From Chlamydiota bacterium (GTDB taxonomy: Bacteria; Chlamydiota; Chlamydiia; Chlamydiales; SM23-39): a DNA stretch of 6,685 nt. Where the stretch lies: assembly GCA_027459365.1 (NCBI GenBank), contig DAIDIM010000217.1, positions 1 through 6,685 on the forward strand, given 5' to 3'. Within the stretch, counting starts at the first letter, position 1, and every line of letters begins with the position of its first letter. Shown piece by piece: positions 1-5,984 of this stretch. A program made the position numbers and the translations under genes. The notes under the pieces are model-generated. The model was not told the origin of the DNA. It saw nothing but the letters and a program-made list of their open reading frames with translations, and did not search any database.

Positions 1-891
1 CAGCGCGAAGCGATGCCCGATTGCAAGGCGCGGATATTCATGGACATCAAGGCCAATCCCATGCGATAAACCATGAGTAAATAGATCTCCACATCCGGCT
101 TTTTCGATTGCACCTCTTACTATTTTATCTAATTCACCAAAATGTAAACCCGGCTTTACATGTGAGACTGCTTTTTTCTGCACTTGCTTGATCAAAAGAT
201 AATCTTGTTGAAGACGCTCTGACACATTGCCAAAAAATTCAACTCTGGTCATATCTCCTGCATACCCTTCAACAATTGCACCCACATCGATCAAGACAAT
301 CTGATCTTTCTTTAATGTATCTCTTCCGGCGCGATGGTGTGGATAGGCGCTATTTTCTCCAAAAGCAATGATCGGTGAAAAAGAGAGGGCGGAGGCCCCA
401 TTTTTCCGACAAAAAAATTCAAATTCAAACGCCAACATCTCTTCACTAACACCTTCTTTTAAAAGACTTTGGACATGTCCAATCCCTTCTCGCGTCAGCT
501 GCTGAGCCCGTTTCATCAGGGCAATTTCATTTGCATCTTTCACATTTCGCATCTCTTTTAAAGGCTTTGGAGATGGGACAAGCTTTGATTCAGGGAATTC
601 TTTTTGCAAAGCAATGAATCGATCATACGTAAGAAATGCGCTGTCGAAAGAAATTATGGGAAATTTCTGTTTCTTGATTTCGCTGTTTAAAAATACCTCG
701 CATGGGGCTTTTCTTTTTGCAATCTCGATATATCGACCATCGACAAATAGCATGACCCGCTCTTGAGAACACACGAGTCTCCCCAATGAAAAATGGATCC
801 CGGTTAAATAATAAAGATCGGTTGGATCATCAATAAACAAGACTCCATCTTTTACCGTTTTTTGAAGACGTTTGATTCTTTGAGTAAACAT
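1..891 (-). CDS. pepP: Xaa-Pro aminopeptidase (M24 family), C-terminus beyond the window
   Basis: The 297 visible residues form a metallopeptidase that removes an N-terminal residue preceding proline, a cytosolic role in peptide turnover. Residues 1-115 are the N-terminal domain and about 120 onward the 'pita-bread' catalytic domain. Three of the five expected metal ligands are visible: D202 in LIDVGA, D213 in GDMTR and H277 in LSHGIGLDVHE. H185 in AYPHH matches the usual substrate-binding histidine. The two glutamate ligands and the stop codon lie beyond position 1. The start is ATG at 889-891, preceded by AGGA with 6 bases of spacing. This start lies inside the end of mutL, giving a 40-base overlap in another frame, so the two genes are probably co-transcribed and translationally coupled. 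Motifs are intact and there is no sign of decay. The M24 assignment is firm; the exact specificity is inferred. Confidence 0.93.
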   Translation of the reverse strand, partial: MFTQRIKRLQKTVKDGVLFIDDPTDLYYLTGIHFSLGRLVCSQERVMLFVDGRYIEIAKRKAPCEVFLNSEIKKQKFPIISFDSAFLTYDRFIALQKEFPESKLVPSPKPLKEMRNVKDANEIALMKRAQQLTREGIGHVQSLLKEGVSEEMLAFEFEFFCRKNGASALSFSPIIAFGENSAYPHHRAGRDTLKKDQIVLIDVGAIVEGYAGDMTRVEFFGNVSERLQQDYLLIKQVQKKAVSHVKPGLHFGELDKIVRGAIEKAGCGDLFTHGLSHGIGLDVHEYPRLAIGHRFAL

Positions 892-2408
892 TCTAAATCC
901 TTTTGCTCAATTTTTCCCCAGATCTTTTTCCCCAATGGATCGTAGAGACGATCTTGACACAGCTGTAAACGTTGCCAAAGATGCATTGCCTCTTCCATCG
1001 TATAGTGTTTATTTCCCCGAAATTGGGTCGCAATTTCTAATCTTCTCCCATTCTGGACAGCATCATAAAAGCCAGGAAATTCTAAAGGCTCCATGGAACT
1101 TGGGATCGCATCGATGAGGATCTTTTTCTCTCCAATATAGCGACATTCAAACCCAAGTTTTTGCAAATGCTCCAAGACATCCTCCTCTGCACCTTTGAGC
1201 TCCAAAGGCCATAAAAGGGTTTGTAATTGCGGTCTACCTTGCTCTAATTCTTCGAAAAAGATGCGTGATCGAGCGCCATTTAAATCGACAAGTATTAAAC
1301 CCTCTTTTTCCATGAGGAAATAGTTTCCAAGAACATATAATGGTTTTGCTTTTATTTCCAAATTGATTGTTTGTTGTGTAGCGTGCGTTACATGCGTTGG
1401 TTCACTGAACATAAATTTGGGTTCATCAAAAACTAAAGGTGCTGCAAACGTGGGAACCTCTGTAAAAAGCTCGCTGACAAACTTCTCAATTTTTGAAAAA
1501 AGGAGGCTGTCGTGAGCAAATCGGACCTCTTTTTTTTGAGGATGCACATTCACATCGACAACAGATGGATCCAAATCGATAAAGAGGACAAATGGTGGAT
1601 ACATATTTTCATCAAGGCGAGTTCCATATCCTGCTTTCACAGCTTTTGCAATCAAAGGTGAAAAAACAGGCCGCTTATTGATGAATAAAAGCTGATCTCT
1701 CCTCGACTTCGCATGGATGGGCGCCCTGAATAGTCCCCAGCAATCGTTCCCTTTTGCCTCATGCTCAAAATTCCCACAAATCGCCTCTACCCTCTCTTTC
1801 CGATTTTGTTTTGGAAGATGGAGAACCCTCTCCTCTTGAGAAAAATAGGTAAAGGCAACTTCAGGATGGGCGCATGCCATGATTTCAACAATTTTTGTCA
1901 CTTGCGCCGTATTTGCAGCCATTGATTTTTGAAATTTTTTCCGCGCAGGTACATTAAAAAATAAGGAACGAACAGTCACCGTTGTTCCAACATTTCGGGC
2001 GCATGGGGTAATTTCTTCAATCTCCCCTCCCTTCACCTTGATCCACGTCCCCTCATTTCCATCTGAAGTTTTTATCTCCATCATCGAAACAGAGGCAATG
2101 GCTGCCATTGCCTCCCCTCGAAAACCCATCGTCATTAATGTCGACAAATCCTCTGCCGTCCGAATTTTCGAAGTGGCGTGACGCATTAAAGATAGGATAG
2201 CGTCCTCCCTAGCCATTCCGCACCCATTATCCTCAACCTCAATGCAAATCTGTCCTCCACCTCGAATCCGTATGATCAGTTGGGAGGCTCCCGCGTCAAT
2301 ACTATTTTCAACAAGTTCCTTGATAATAGAAGCCGGATTTTCTACCACCTCGCCTGCAGCAATTTGGTTAATGACCGACTCAGATAAGCGGATGATTTTT
2401 TGTGTCAT
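852..2408 (-). CDS. mutL: DNA mismatch repair protein MutL, without recognisable endonuclease motifs
   Basis: MutL couples mismatch recognition by MutS to strand excision. The N-terminal GHKL ATPase is complete: QIAAGEVVENPASIIKELVEN at about 15-35 (catalytic E31, Mg-binding N35), DNGCG at 60-64, ATSKI at 78-82, GFRGEA at 95-100, and the transducer motifs INKRPV at 243-248 and NVHPQKKEVRF at 287-297. A short linker (about 325-350) leads to a C-terminal dimerisation domain. There the endonuclease signature DQHA(x)2E(x)4E is replaced by VDLNGARSRIFFEEL (374-388), and the zinc-site motifs ACKxA and CPHGRP appear as ATQFRG and DPLGKK. Length is 518 residues, shorter than the usual 580-650. The stop overlaps pepP. 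The upstream region (2409-2495) is shared with a divergent operon, and no convincing Shine-Dalgarno precedes the ATG at 2406-2408. MutL identity is certain; loss of nicking activity is inferred. Confidence 0.97.
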   Translation of the reverse strand: MTQKIIRLSESVINQIAAGEVVENPASIIKELVENSIDAGASQLIIRIRGGGQICIEVEDNGCGMAREDAILSLMRHATSKIRTAEDLSTLMTMGFRGEAMAAIASVSMMEIKTSDGNEGTWIKVKGGEIEEITPCARNVGTTVTVRSLFFNVPARKKFQKSMAANTAQVTKIVEIMACAHPEVAFTYFSQEERVLHLPKQNRKERVEAICGNFEHEAKGNDCWGLFRAPIHAKSRRDQLLFINKRPVFSPLIAKAVKAGYGTRLDENMYPPFVLFIDLDPSVVDVNVHPQKKEVRFAHDSLLFSKIEKFVSELFTEVPTFAAPLVFDEPKFMFSEPTHVTHATQQTINLEIKAKPLYVLGNYFLMEKEGLILVDLNGARSRIFFEELEQGRPQLQTLLWPLELKGAEEDVLEHLQKLGFECRYIGEKKILIDAIPSSMEPLEFPGFYDAVQNGRRLEIATQFRGNKHYTMEEAMHLWQRLQLCQDRLYDPLGKKIWGKIEQKDLECLLKESNVFKKR

Positions 2409-2457
2409 ACCAAAATGTTACAACAAAGGCACTTAAATTTTGATGAGGAAAAACAAG

Positions 2458-2499
2458 ATGAAAATATCTACTTTTTCTCTTATCCTAAATGATACATGA
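2458..2499 (+). CDS. Possible 13-residue leader peptide coupled to the MOMP-like gene
   Basis: A short frame reads MKISTFSLILNDT and ends at a TGA that overlaps the ATG of the next gene (ATGA at 2496-2499). It has a good Shine-Dalgarno, GAGGA at 2445-2449, 8 bases before its ATG. The downstream gene has no purine-rich site immediately before its own start. This suggests that ribosomes load here and re-initiate at 2496. The peptide has no recognised family and no obvious run of regulatory codons. Chance cannot be excluded at this length; conservation of the frame in relatives would be decisive. Confidence 0.4.
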   Translation: MKISTFSLILNDT

Positions 2500-3290
2500 A
2501 AAGCTTCATCATCTGTTTTTTTTCCATGAGTTCAATCTTTGGTGTATACGTTGGCAATCTCGCCGCGCCATCAGTTATGAACACCGGTTTTTTTTCTGCA
2601 CACAATCCTTTCATCAAAGGAACTACCGGGTATATTGCAGACTACATCACCGATAAACACTATACCACTTCCGCAAATGATCCGCTCTTTGATCCAAATG
2701 ATGCCTTTAAAAAATTTATCATCCATTCACAAATGGCCTCCTTCTCATTGGTCCTGTTAGAGCGACTTGAACTTTTTGGTTCTGTTGGAGGATCTAAGCC
2801 TCGTCTTAAATTAAAAGAGGCAAATCCAAACTTCGATCTCATTCTCGATTTCTCCAGTAATTATCAATTTTCTTGGAGTACCGGAGCCAAAGTTGTCCTG
2901 ATGCAATGGGGACAAACCTATTTTTGTTCCGATTTTACCTATTTTGCAATGCCTGAATCCACCCATACCTATTTCGAATTCTTTAATCGTTTAAATCTCC
3001 CCATTGATTTTACAAAAAAACAGGAACTTTTTTTAAGCGAATGGCAACTCAGCTTTGGCCTTGCCTCTCGTATTTTTTTCCTCACCCCTTATTTCGGCGG
3101 CTGTTTTCTCAGTTCCAAGCTCTATGTCTCCTCAGGACCTACAATTGGTCCATTTAGTTATAAAAATGAAAATAGACTCGGATACTTTTATGGCATAACT
3201 CTTTCATTATCAGGTAGTTTTCATCTAAATTTTGAACAAAGATTTCGCAGTGAAAGTGCCTACACTTTTTCAACTGTTGCGGTGTTCTAA
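2496..3290 (+). CDS. MOMP/OmpA-like chlamydial outer membrane beta-barrel protein, short form
   Basis: The 264-residue protein begins with a hydrophobic signal peptide (about 1-20, MKSFIICFFSMSSIFGVYVG). It continues with GNLAAPSVM, closely matching the mature N-terminus GNPAEPSLM of Chlamydia MOMP. Further matches in the same order are SWSTGAKVVLMQWG (126-139; SWSVGARAALWECG in MOMP as I recall it), EWQLSFGLASRIFFLTPYFG (182-201; EWQ-L-R-FTPY-G pattern), and a C-terminal RFRSESAYTFSTVAVF ending in phenylalanine, as expected of outer membrane barrels. It probably acts as a porin or surface protein. It is clearly shorter than Chlamydia MOMP (about 390 residues) and has only three cysteines (7, 144, 203), so a heavily disulfide-linked envelope role is less likely. 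It is preceded by a possible leader peptide and overlaps the next gene by one base (TAATG). Family membership is well supported; porin activity is inferred. Confidence 0.8.
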   Translation: MKSFIICFFSMSSIFGVYVGNLAAPSVMNTGFFSAHNPFIKGTTGYIADYITDKHYTTSANDPLFDPNDAFKKFIIHSQMASFSLVLLERLELFGSVGGSKPRLKLKEANPNFDLILDFSSNYQFSWSTGAKVVLMQWGQTYFCSDFTYFAMPESTHTYFEFFNRLNLPIDFTKKQELFLSEWQLSFGLASRIFFLTPYFGGCFLSSKLYVSSGPTIGPFSYKNENRLGYFYGITLSLSGSFHLNFEQRFRSESAYTFSTVAVF

Positions 3291-4462
3291 TGATTGAGCA
3301 TCCTCAAGCAAGGTATATTATTGATACGCTGACAAAAGGGGGATTTATTGCCTACTATGCTGGCGGCTGGGTGCGCGACCTCCTCTTGCAACATGAATCC
3401 GACGACATTGACATCGCAACCAATGCCCCTCCAGAGACAATCCAAGCCCTTTTCCCTTATACGGTCCCCATTGGGATTGCTTTTGGGATTATTCTCGTGA
3501 TCATCGATCATCACCAATACGAAGTGGCCACCTTTCGTCAAGATATTGAGTATAAAGACGGAAGAAGACCTTCTCGCATCGAGTTTGCAACTGCAATCGA
3601 AGATGCAAAGAGGAGGGATTTTACCATTAATGGAATGTTTTACGATCCCATTCAAAATCAGATTCTCGACTATGTAGGAGGGCAGGAAGATCTGAAGAAA
3701 AAAATCATACGGGCCATTGGGAATCCCCATCAACGGATCAAAGAAGATCGTCTCCGAATGATTCGTGCAATACGCCTTGTTTGTCGATTCAACTTTACCA
3801 TCGAGCGAGAAACGGAAGAGGCCATCCGCTTTCATGCAAAAGAGATCTTCCCATCCGTCGCCATTGAAAGGATTTACCAAGAATTTACGAAAGGCCACGA
3901 TTTTCACAAACTCCCGCAAATGTTGCTCCAATTACATGCCTATGGTCTTTTAGAGACAATTTTTCCAACTCTCGAAAACATATCCCTTGCGACAATAGAA
4001 GAGAGATTAAAACCAACAAAACGATATCCAGTAGAAGCGCCAGTTATCGCGTTTTTACTTCCCCTATTTCCGCAATTCACGCTGCAAAATCAACTCGATT
4101 TATGTAAGAAATTAAAACTTTCGACATCTGACCAACAATTTGTGAGTTATTTTTACTACCTCAGGCATTTAGGCAAGGCAGATAAGTGGTCATGGGCCCA
4201 TGCCTATGCAAATCCCCTTTGCGATCTTTGCTTACAAATTTTAGGCGTTGATCATTCCCAACAAAGAGGCGAATTGCACGATGCAATTGAGCGCATTCGC
4301 AACAAAAACCCAGTCGTTAAATCGAGCGATCTAATGAATGCAGGTGTACTCCCAGGAAAGAAGATGGGAGAGCTCCTGAAAGAGGCTGAAAAAATTTCTA
4401 TCAATGAGAATATCAATGACCCTCAAGCAATTATTGGAAGATTAGACACTTTCAGTAAGTAG
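3290..4462 (+). CDS. cca: tRNA nucleotidyltransferase / poly(A) polymerase family protein (class II)
   Basis: This family adds CCA to tRNA 3' ends or A tails to RNA. The head domain has the nucleotidyltransferase signature GGWVRDLLL (25-33) followed by DDIDIAT (38-44), whose D39 and D41 bind the catalytic metals. Next come RRDFTINGMFYDP (108-120), YVGGQEDL (128-135), and the neck motif EDRLRMIRAIRL (152-163), which contacts the incoming nucleotide. The C-terminal half is helical and ends in a common family tail (LPGKKMGELLKEA, 354-366). At 390 residues it is near normal size. Its ATG overlaps the stop of the MOMP-like gene (TAATG at 3288-3292). Its last codons and TAG lie inside a stem-loop repeat (4446-4490), so the C-terminus DTFSK may be repeat-derived. 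CCA-adding enzyme and poly(A) polymerase I share all these motifs; chlamydial homologues are often called pcnB, and sequence by eye does not settle which activity this one has. Confidence 0.92.
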   Translation: MIEHPQARYIIDTLTKGGFIAYYAGGWVRDLLLQHESDDIDIATNAPPETIQALFPYTVPIGIAFGIILVIIDHHQYEVATFRQDIEYKDGRRPSRIEFATAIEDAKRRDFTINGMFYDPIQNQILDYVGGQEDLKKKIIRAIGNPHQRIKEDRLRMIRAIRLVCRFNFTIERETEEAIRFHAKEIFPSVAIERIYQEFTKGHDFHKLPQMLLQLHAYGLLETIFPTLENISLATIEERLKPTKRYPVEAPVIAFLLPLFPQFTLQNQLDLCKKLKLSTSDQQFVSYFYYLRHLGKADKWSWAHAYANPLCDLCLQILGVDHSQQRGELHDAIERIRNKNPVVKSSDLMNAGVLPGKKMGELLKEAEKISINENINDPQAIIGRLDTFSK

Positions 4463-4490
4463 CTCTTTTTTGTAGACATACTGGAAGCGA
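4446..4490. repeat. Stem-loop repeat, left copy, at the end of the nucleotidyltransferase gene
   Basis: The arms ACACTTTCAGTA (4446-4457) and TACTGGAAGCGA (4479-4490) form a 9-bp stem including one G-U pair, with a T-rich loop of 21 bases. The element is a diverged copy of the perfect palindrome at 5243-5282; the two share AGTAAGTAGC and TAGACATACTGGAAG. It contains the TAG of the upstream gene. It may act as a transcription terminator or RNA processing site, or be a mobile repeat; no clear T-run follows the stem. Confidence 0.75.
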
Positions 4491-4532
4491 TCCACATCTG
4501 TTGCCTCGTAGTCGTCAAATATAATTTAGAGA

Positions 4533-4561
4533 TTGTGGATTTGCTTCTTTGGAATTAGAAT
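4533..4561 (+). promoter_or_regulatory. Candidate sigma70-type promoter for the repeat-bearing membrane protein gene
   Basis: TTGTGG (4533-4538) and TAGAAT (4556-4561) are separated by 17 bases, which would start transcription roughly 20 bases before the ATG at 4590. A second -10-like TATAAT occurs at 4520-4525 but lacks a good -35. The call rests on consensus resemblance only, in AT-rich DNA. Confidence 0.35.
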
Positions 4562-4589
4562 GATTGCAAAATAAAAAAAGAGGAACATT

Positions 4590-5102
4590 ATGGAAACCAA
4601 TTTAGAAATAGATACTTTAAACAATTGGAGTACAGTGGGAGCTGCTGCAGCTCTAACTGGAGCAGCAATGGTAGGATCAGTTGGGCTTGCTTATGCTACG
4701 GTTTTGACAGTAGGCTACATTGCTAAACAGGTGAACACATTCGGATCCTACATTGGGGAACAGGCGAATACATTCGGAGCCTACATTGTAGAACAGGTGA
4801 ATACACTCACTGGAAATACTAGTGCTTTTCCTACAGTAAACGAAGGGATGGTAAGGATAATAGTATTTGTTTCAGGAGCATGGCTAACTGCACTTCATGG
4901 CTGTATAGCGGTGTATACTGGCCGTCAAGTCTACGATATGATTTATGGTCGGATTTCGAAAGCGGATACTTGTTTACACATTGGTCAATTATTTTGTTCG
5001 TCCTTGGCAGCAAGTGCATTTACTGCCAGTGCTTGCTTTGGAACGGTTATGATGATAAGTAGCGCTACCGACCGGATTTTGGATTCAAGAAGTTTTGAAT
5101 AA
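4590..5102 (+). CDS. Small membrane protein with three 11-residue repeats, function unknown
   Basis: I do not recognise a family. The 170-residue protein has a short polar N-terminus. Three hydrophobic stretches follow at about 17-46 (alanine/glycine-rich), 88-109 and 131-158. Between the first and second lie three tandem 11-residue units, YIAKQVNTFGS, YIGEQANTFGA and YIVEQVNTLTG (residues 43-75), encoded by a 33-bp DNA repeat. Small proteins with paired hydrophobic segments and no homologues outside the group are typical of chlamydial inclusion-membrane (Inc) proteins, so a secreted host-interaction role is possible but unproven; there is no cleavable signal peptide. The start is well supported: GAGGA at 4580-4584, 5 bases before ATG. 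The gene stands alone between two stem-loop repeats, has its own candidate promoter, and converges on the protease fragment. An ordinary inner-membrane protein is an equally valid reading. Confidence 0.75.
   Translation: METNLEIDTLNNWSTVGAAAALTGAAMVGSVGLAYATVLTVGYIAKQVNTFGSYIGEQANTFGAYIVEQVNTLTGNTSAFPTVNEGMVRIIVFVSGAWLTALHGCIAVYTGRQVYDMIYGRISKADTCLHIGQLFCSSLAASAFTASACFGTVMMISSATDRILDSRSFE
4715..4813 (+). repeat. Three tandem 33-bp repeats inside the membrane protein gene
   Basis: Units begin at 4715, 4748 and 4781, each opening CTACATTG. Units 1 and 2 differ at 6 of 33 positions; unit 3 matches well at first and diverges over its last third. The period is a multiple of three, so copy number can change without shifting the frame. 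Encoded consensus: YI-x-x-Q-x-N-T-F-G-x. Confidence 0.93.
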
Positions 5103-5204
5103 TCCAATATCAGCGTCTTATATAAAAAATATGGGTTCTACATCGATGACTAGAAAACCTGTTCAAAGAATTTTTTTCGGTCTTCTGCCAAGAATCATTC
5201 AAGC

Positions 5205-5234
5205 AGTGTGAGTTGAATTTACTTCACTCACACT
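5205..5234. repeat. Hairpin between convergent genes, possible terminator
   Basis: AGTGTGAGT (5205-5213) and GAA (5215-5217) pair with TTC (5223-5225) and ACTCACACT (5226-5234), leaving T5214 bulged and a 5-base loop. The alternative arm TTCAACT (5234-5240) also complements AGTTGAA (5211-5217). It lies 102 bases past the stop of the membrane protein gene. No T-run follows on either strand, so a simple Rho-independent terminator is not clear. Confidence 0.55.
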
Positions 5235-5242
5235 TCAACTAA

Positions 5243-5282
5243 ACACTTCCAGTAAGTAGCGTTTTAGACATACTGGAAGTGT
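5243..5282. repeat. Stem-loop repeat, right copy: perfect 12-bp palindrome
   Basis: ACACTTCCAGTA (5243-5254) and TACTGGAAGTGT (5271-5282) are exact reverse complements around a 16-base loop. This is the better-preserved copy of the element at 4446-4490. It sits one base before the stop codon of the minus-strand protease fragment, so it lies between convergent genes where a bidirectional terminator would be expected. Followed by TCTTATTTA on the plus strand, a poor T-tract. Confidence 0.8.
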
Positions 5283-5283
5283 C

Positions 5284-5772
5284 TTATTTAATGTATATCG
5301 CTTGGTCCAAGAAATCCAAACAAATGATATGTTTTTTCAGGAAATCGACTCCTAAAATTCCATCAATCGGCGGAATCCCCGGAGGGAGATCGATTGCATA
5401 AAAATTCCAACTGCCTATGTTTTCCAAATACACTTTGATTTGTTCGGGCTCATTAGGCGATTTTTTAATGATAGAGCATTCTGCACCCGTATCGATTAAA
5501 AATTTTTTCATCCCCCGGTCTGTTTGTATATTCATACAGAACCATTCATTTTCCATTTTCAATTCATTTTTCAGAAATCCTTTTAACGGATATCTTTTTT
5601 TCAATTCATCAAAAGTTTTTGCGACCCAAAAAAATGAATGCGAGAGGTCAAAAATGCAAGCTTGCCCTGCTGATAAAATAAATTCGCTCCCAATTTTTCC
5701 GTTTAAATCCGACGAAAAATCTGTGTGATCAACAAGGACGTCCTTATTTTTTGTGGGATTGCGATATGACTC
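5284..5772 (-). pseudogene. Retropepsin-like aspartic protease, 5'-truncated tandem-lobe gene
   Basis: The minus-strand frame is open from a TAA at 5773-5775 to the stop at 5284-5286. Its C-terminal part is a retropepsin-like (clan AA) lobe: FLIDTGAECSII with the catalytic aspartate at 5491-5493, then IDGILGVDFLKKHIICLDF, the usual hydrophobic-glycine closing motif. Upstream in the same frame, LNGKIGSEFILSAGQACIFD (codons 23-42) resembles that closing motif, so it looks like the end of a preceding lobe whose own DTG half is missing. No ATG, GTG or TTG occurs before TTG at 5602-5604; the first ATG is at 5554-5556. Neither has a Shine-Dalgarno. The parent gene was probably a two-lobe protease, truncated where the AbiE-like genes now begin. 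A residual single-lobe protein of 106 (TTG) or 90 (ATG) residues could still be made and dimerise like retroviral proteases. Family is fairly sure; pseudogene status is inferred. Confidence 0.68.
5734..5745. promoter_or_regulatory. Perfect 12-bp palindrome upstream of the AbiE-like pair, possible operator
   Basis: AAGGACGTCCTT is a perfect palindrome 20 bases before the ATG at 5766 and is followed by a short T-run. Toxin-antitoxin operons are often autoregulated through such sites. It also falls within the open frame of the protease fragment, so it may be coincidental. Confidence 0.3.
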
Positions 5773-5984
5773 TTAATGAGTTTTTAGAAGGATTACATAG
5801 TTCTGATATAGAAATTCAATCTTATCTAACAGCTAAGATTATGAGGCAAGCTAAGCCCGATGATGTCTTCACCTTCATAACATTACATCAGATTCAGACT
5901 CTTTGGCCTTTATTGAAGAAATATTTAGGAAAAAAACTTGAATTTTGGAGCTGGTTGCTGTCAATGTGGAATAATCATGGATAA
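5766..5984 (+). CDS. Small protein paired with an AbiEii-like nucleotidyltransferase, putative antitoxin
   Basis: The 72-residue protein reads MTLNEFLEGLHSSDIEIQSY, then AKIMRQAKPDDVFTFITLHQ (about 23-42), WPLLKKYLGKK and FWSWLLSMW. This pattern of a 'DDV-x-x-F-(I/V)-T' core, a 'WP-x-x-x-YLG' segment and an 'FW-x-x-L' tail is one I recall from short proteins encoded directly upstream of DUF1814/AbiEii nucleotidyltransferases, which would make it the antitoxin or accessory partner. That link is from memory and needs a profile search. The start ATG at 5766-5768 is chosen over TTG at 5751 because it matches the usual first residues; only a weak GGGA precedes it. The gene overlaps the following nucleotidyltransferase by 8 bases, a typical coupled arrangement, and overlaps the broken end of the protease fragment. 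It appears full length, though its partner is not. Confidence 0.62.
   Translation: MTLNEFLEGLHSSDIEIQSYLTAKIMRQAKPDDVFTFITLHQIQTLWPLLKKYLGKKLEFWSWLLSMWNNHG

Noticed and set aside
2409..2457. Divergent promoters for mutL and the MOMP-like operon
   Set aside because: The best plus-strand -35 candidate (TTACAA at 2418-2423) has no acceptable -10 at proper spacing, and the minus-strand candidates are equally weak.
3287..3931. 214-codon open frame on the minus strand
   Set aside because: It lies wholly antisense to the nucleotidyltransferase gene, whose motifs are unmistakable, and its translation resembles no protein family.
5103..5204. Short codon run KKYGFYIDD resembling an acetyltransferase end
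   Set aside because: Too short, with no supporting upstream frame; probably chance in AT-rich intergenic DNA.
5205..5282. Pair of Rho-independent terminators between convergent genes
   Set aside because: Both hairpins are real, but neither has a proper T-run after the stem, so they are listed as hairpins/repeats rather than terminators.
5417..5728. 103-codon plus-strand open frame
   Set aside because: It is antisense to the retropepsin-like frame, which carries clear family motifs; the plus translation has none.
5938..5976. Earlier in-frame ATG start for the nucleotidyltransferase remnant
   Set aside because: It would add residues unlike the family and overlap the antitoxin-like gene by 47 bases; ATG at 5977 gives the typical small overlap.
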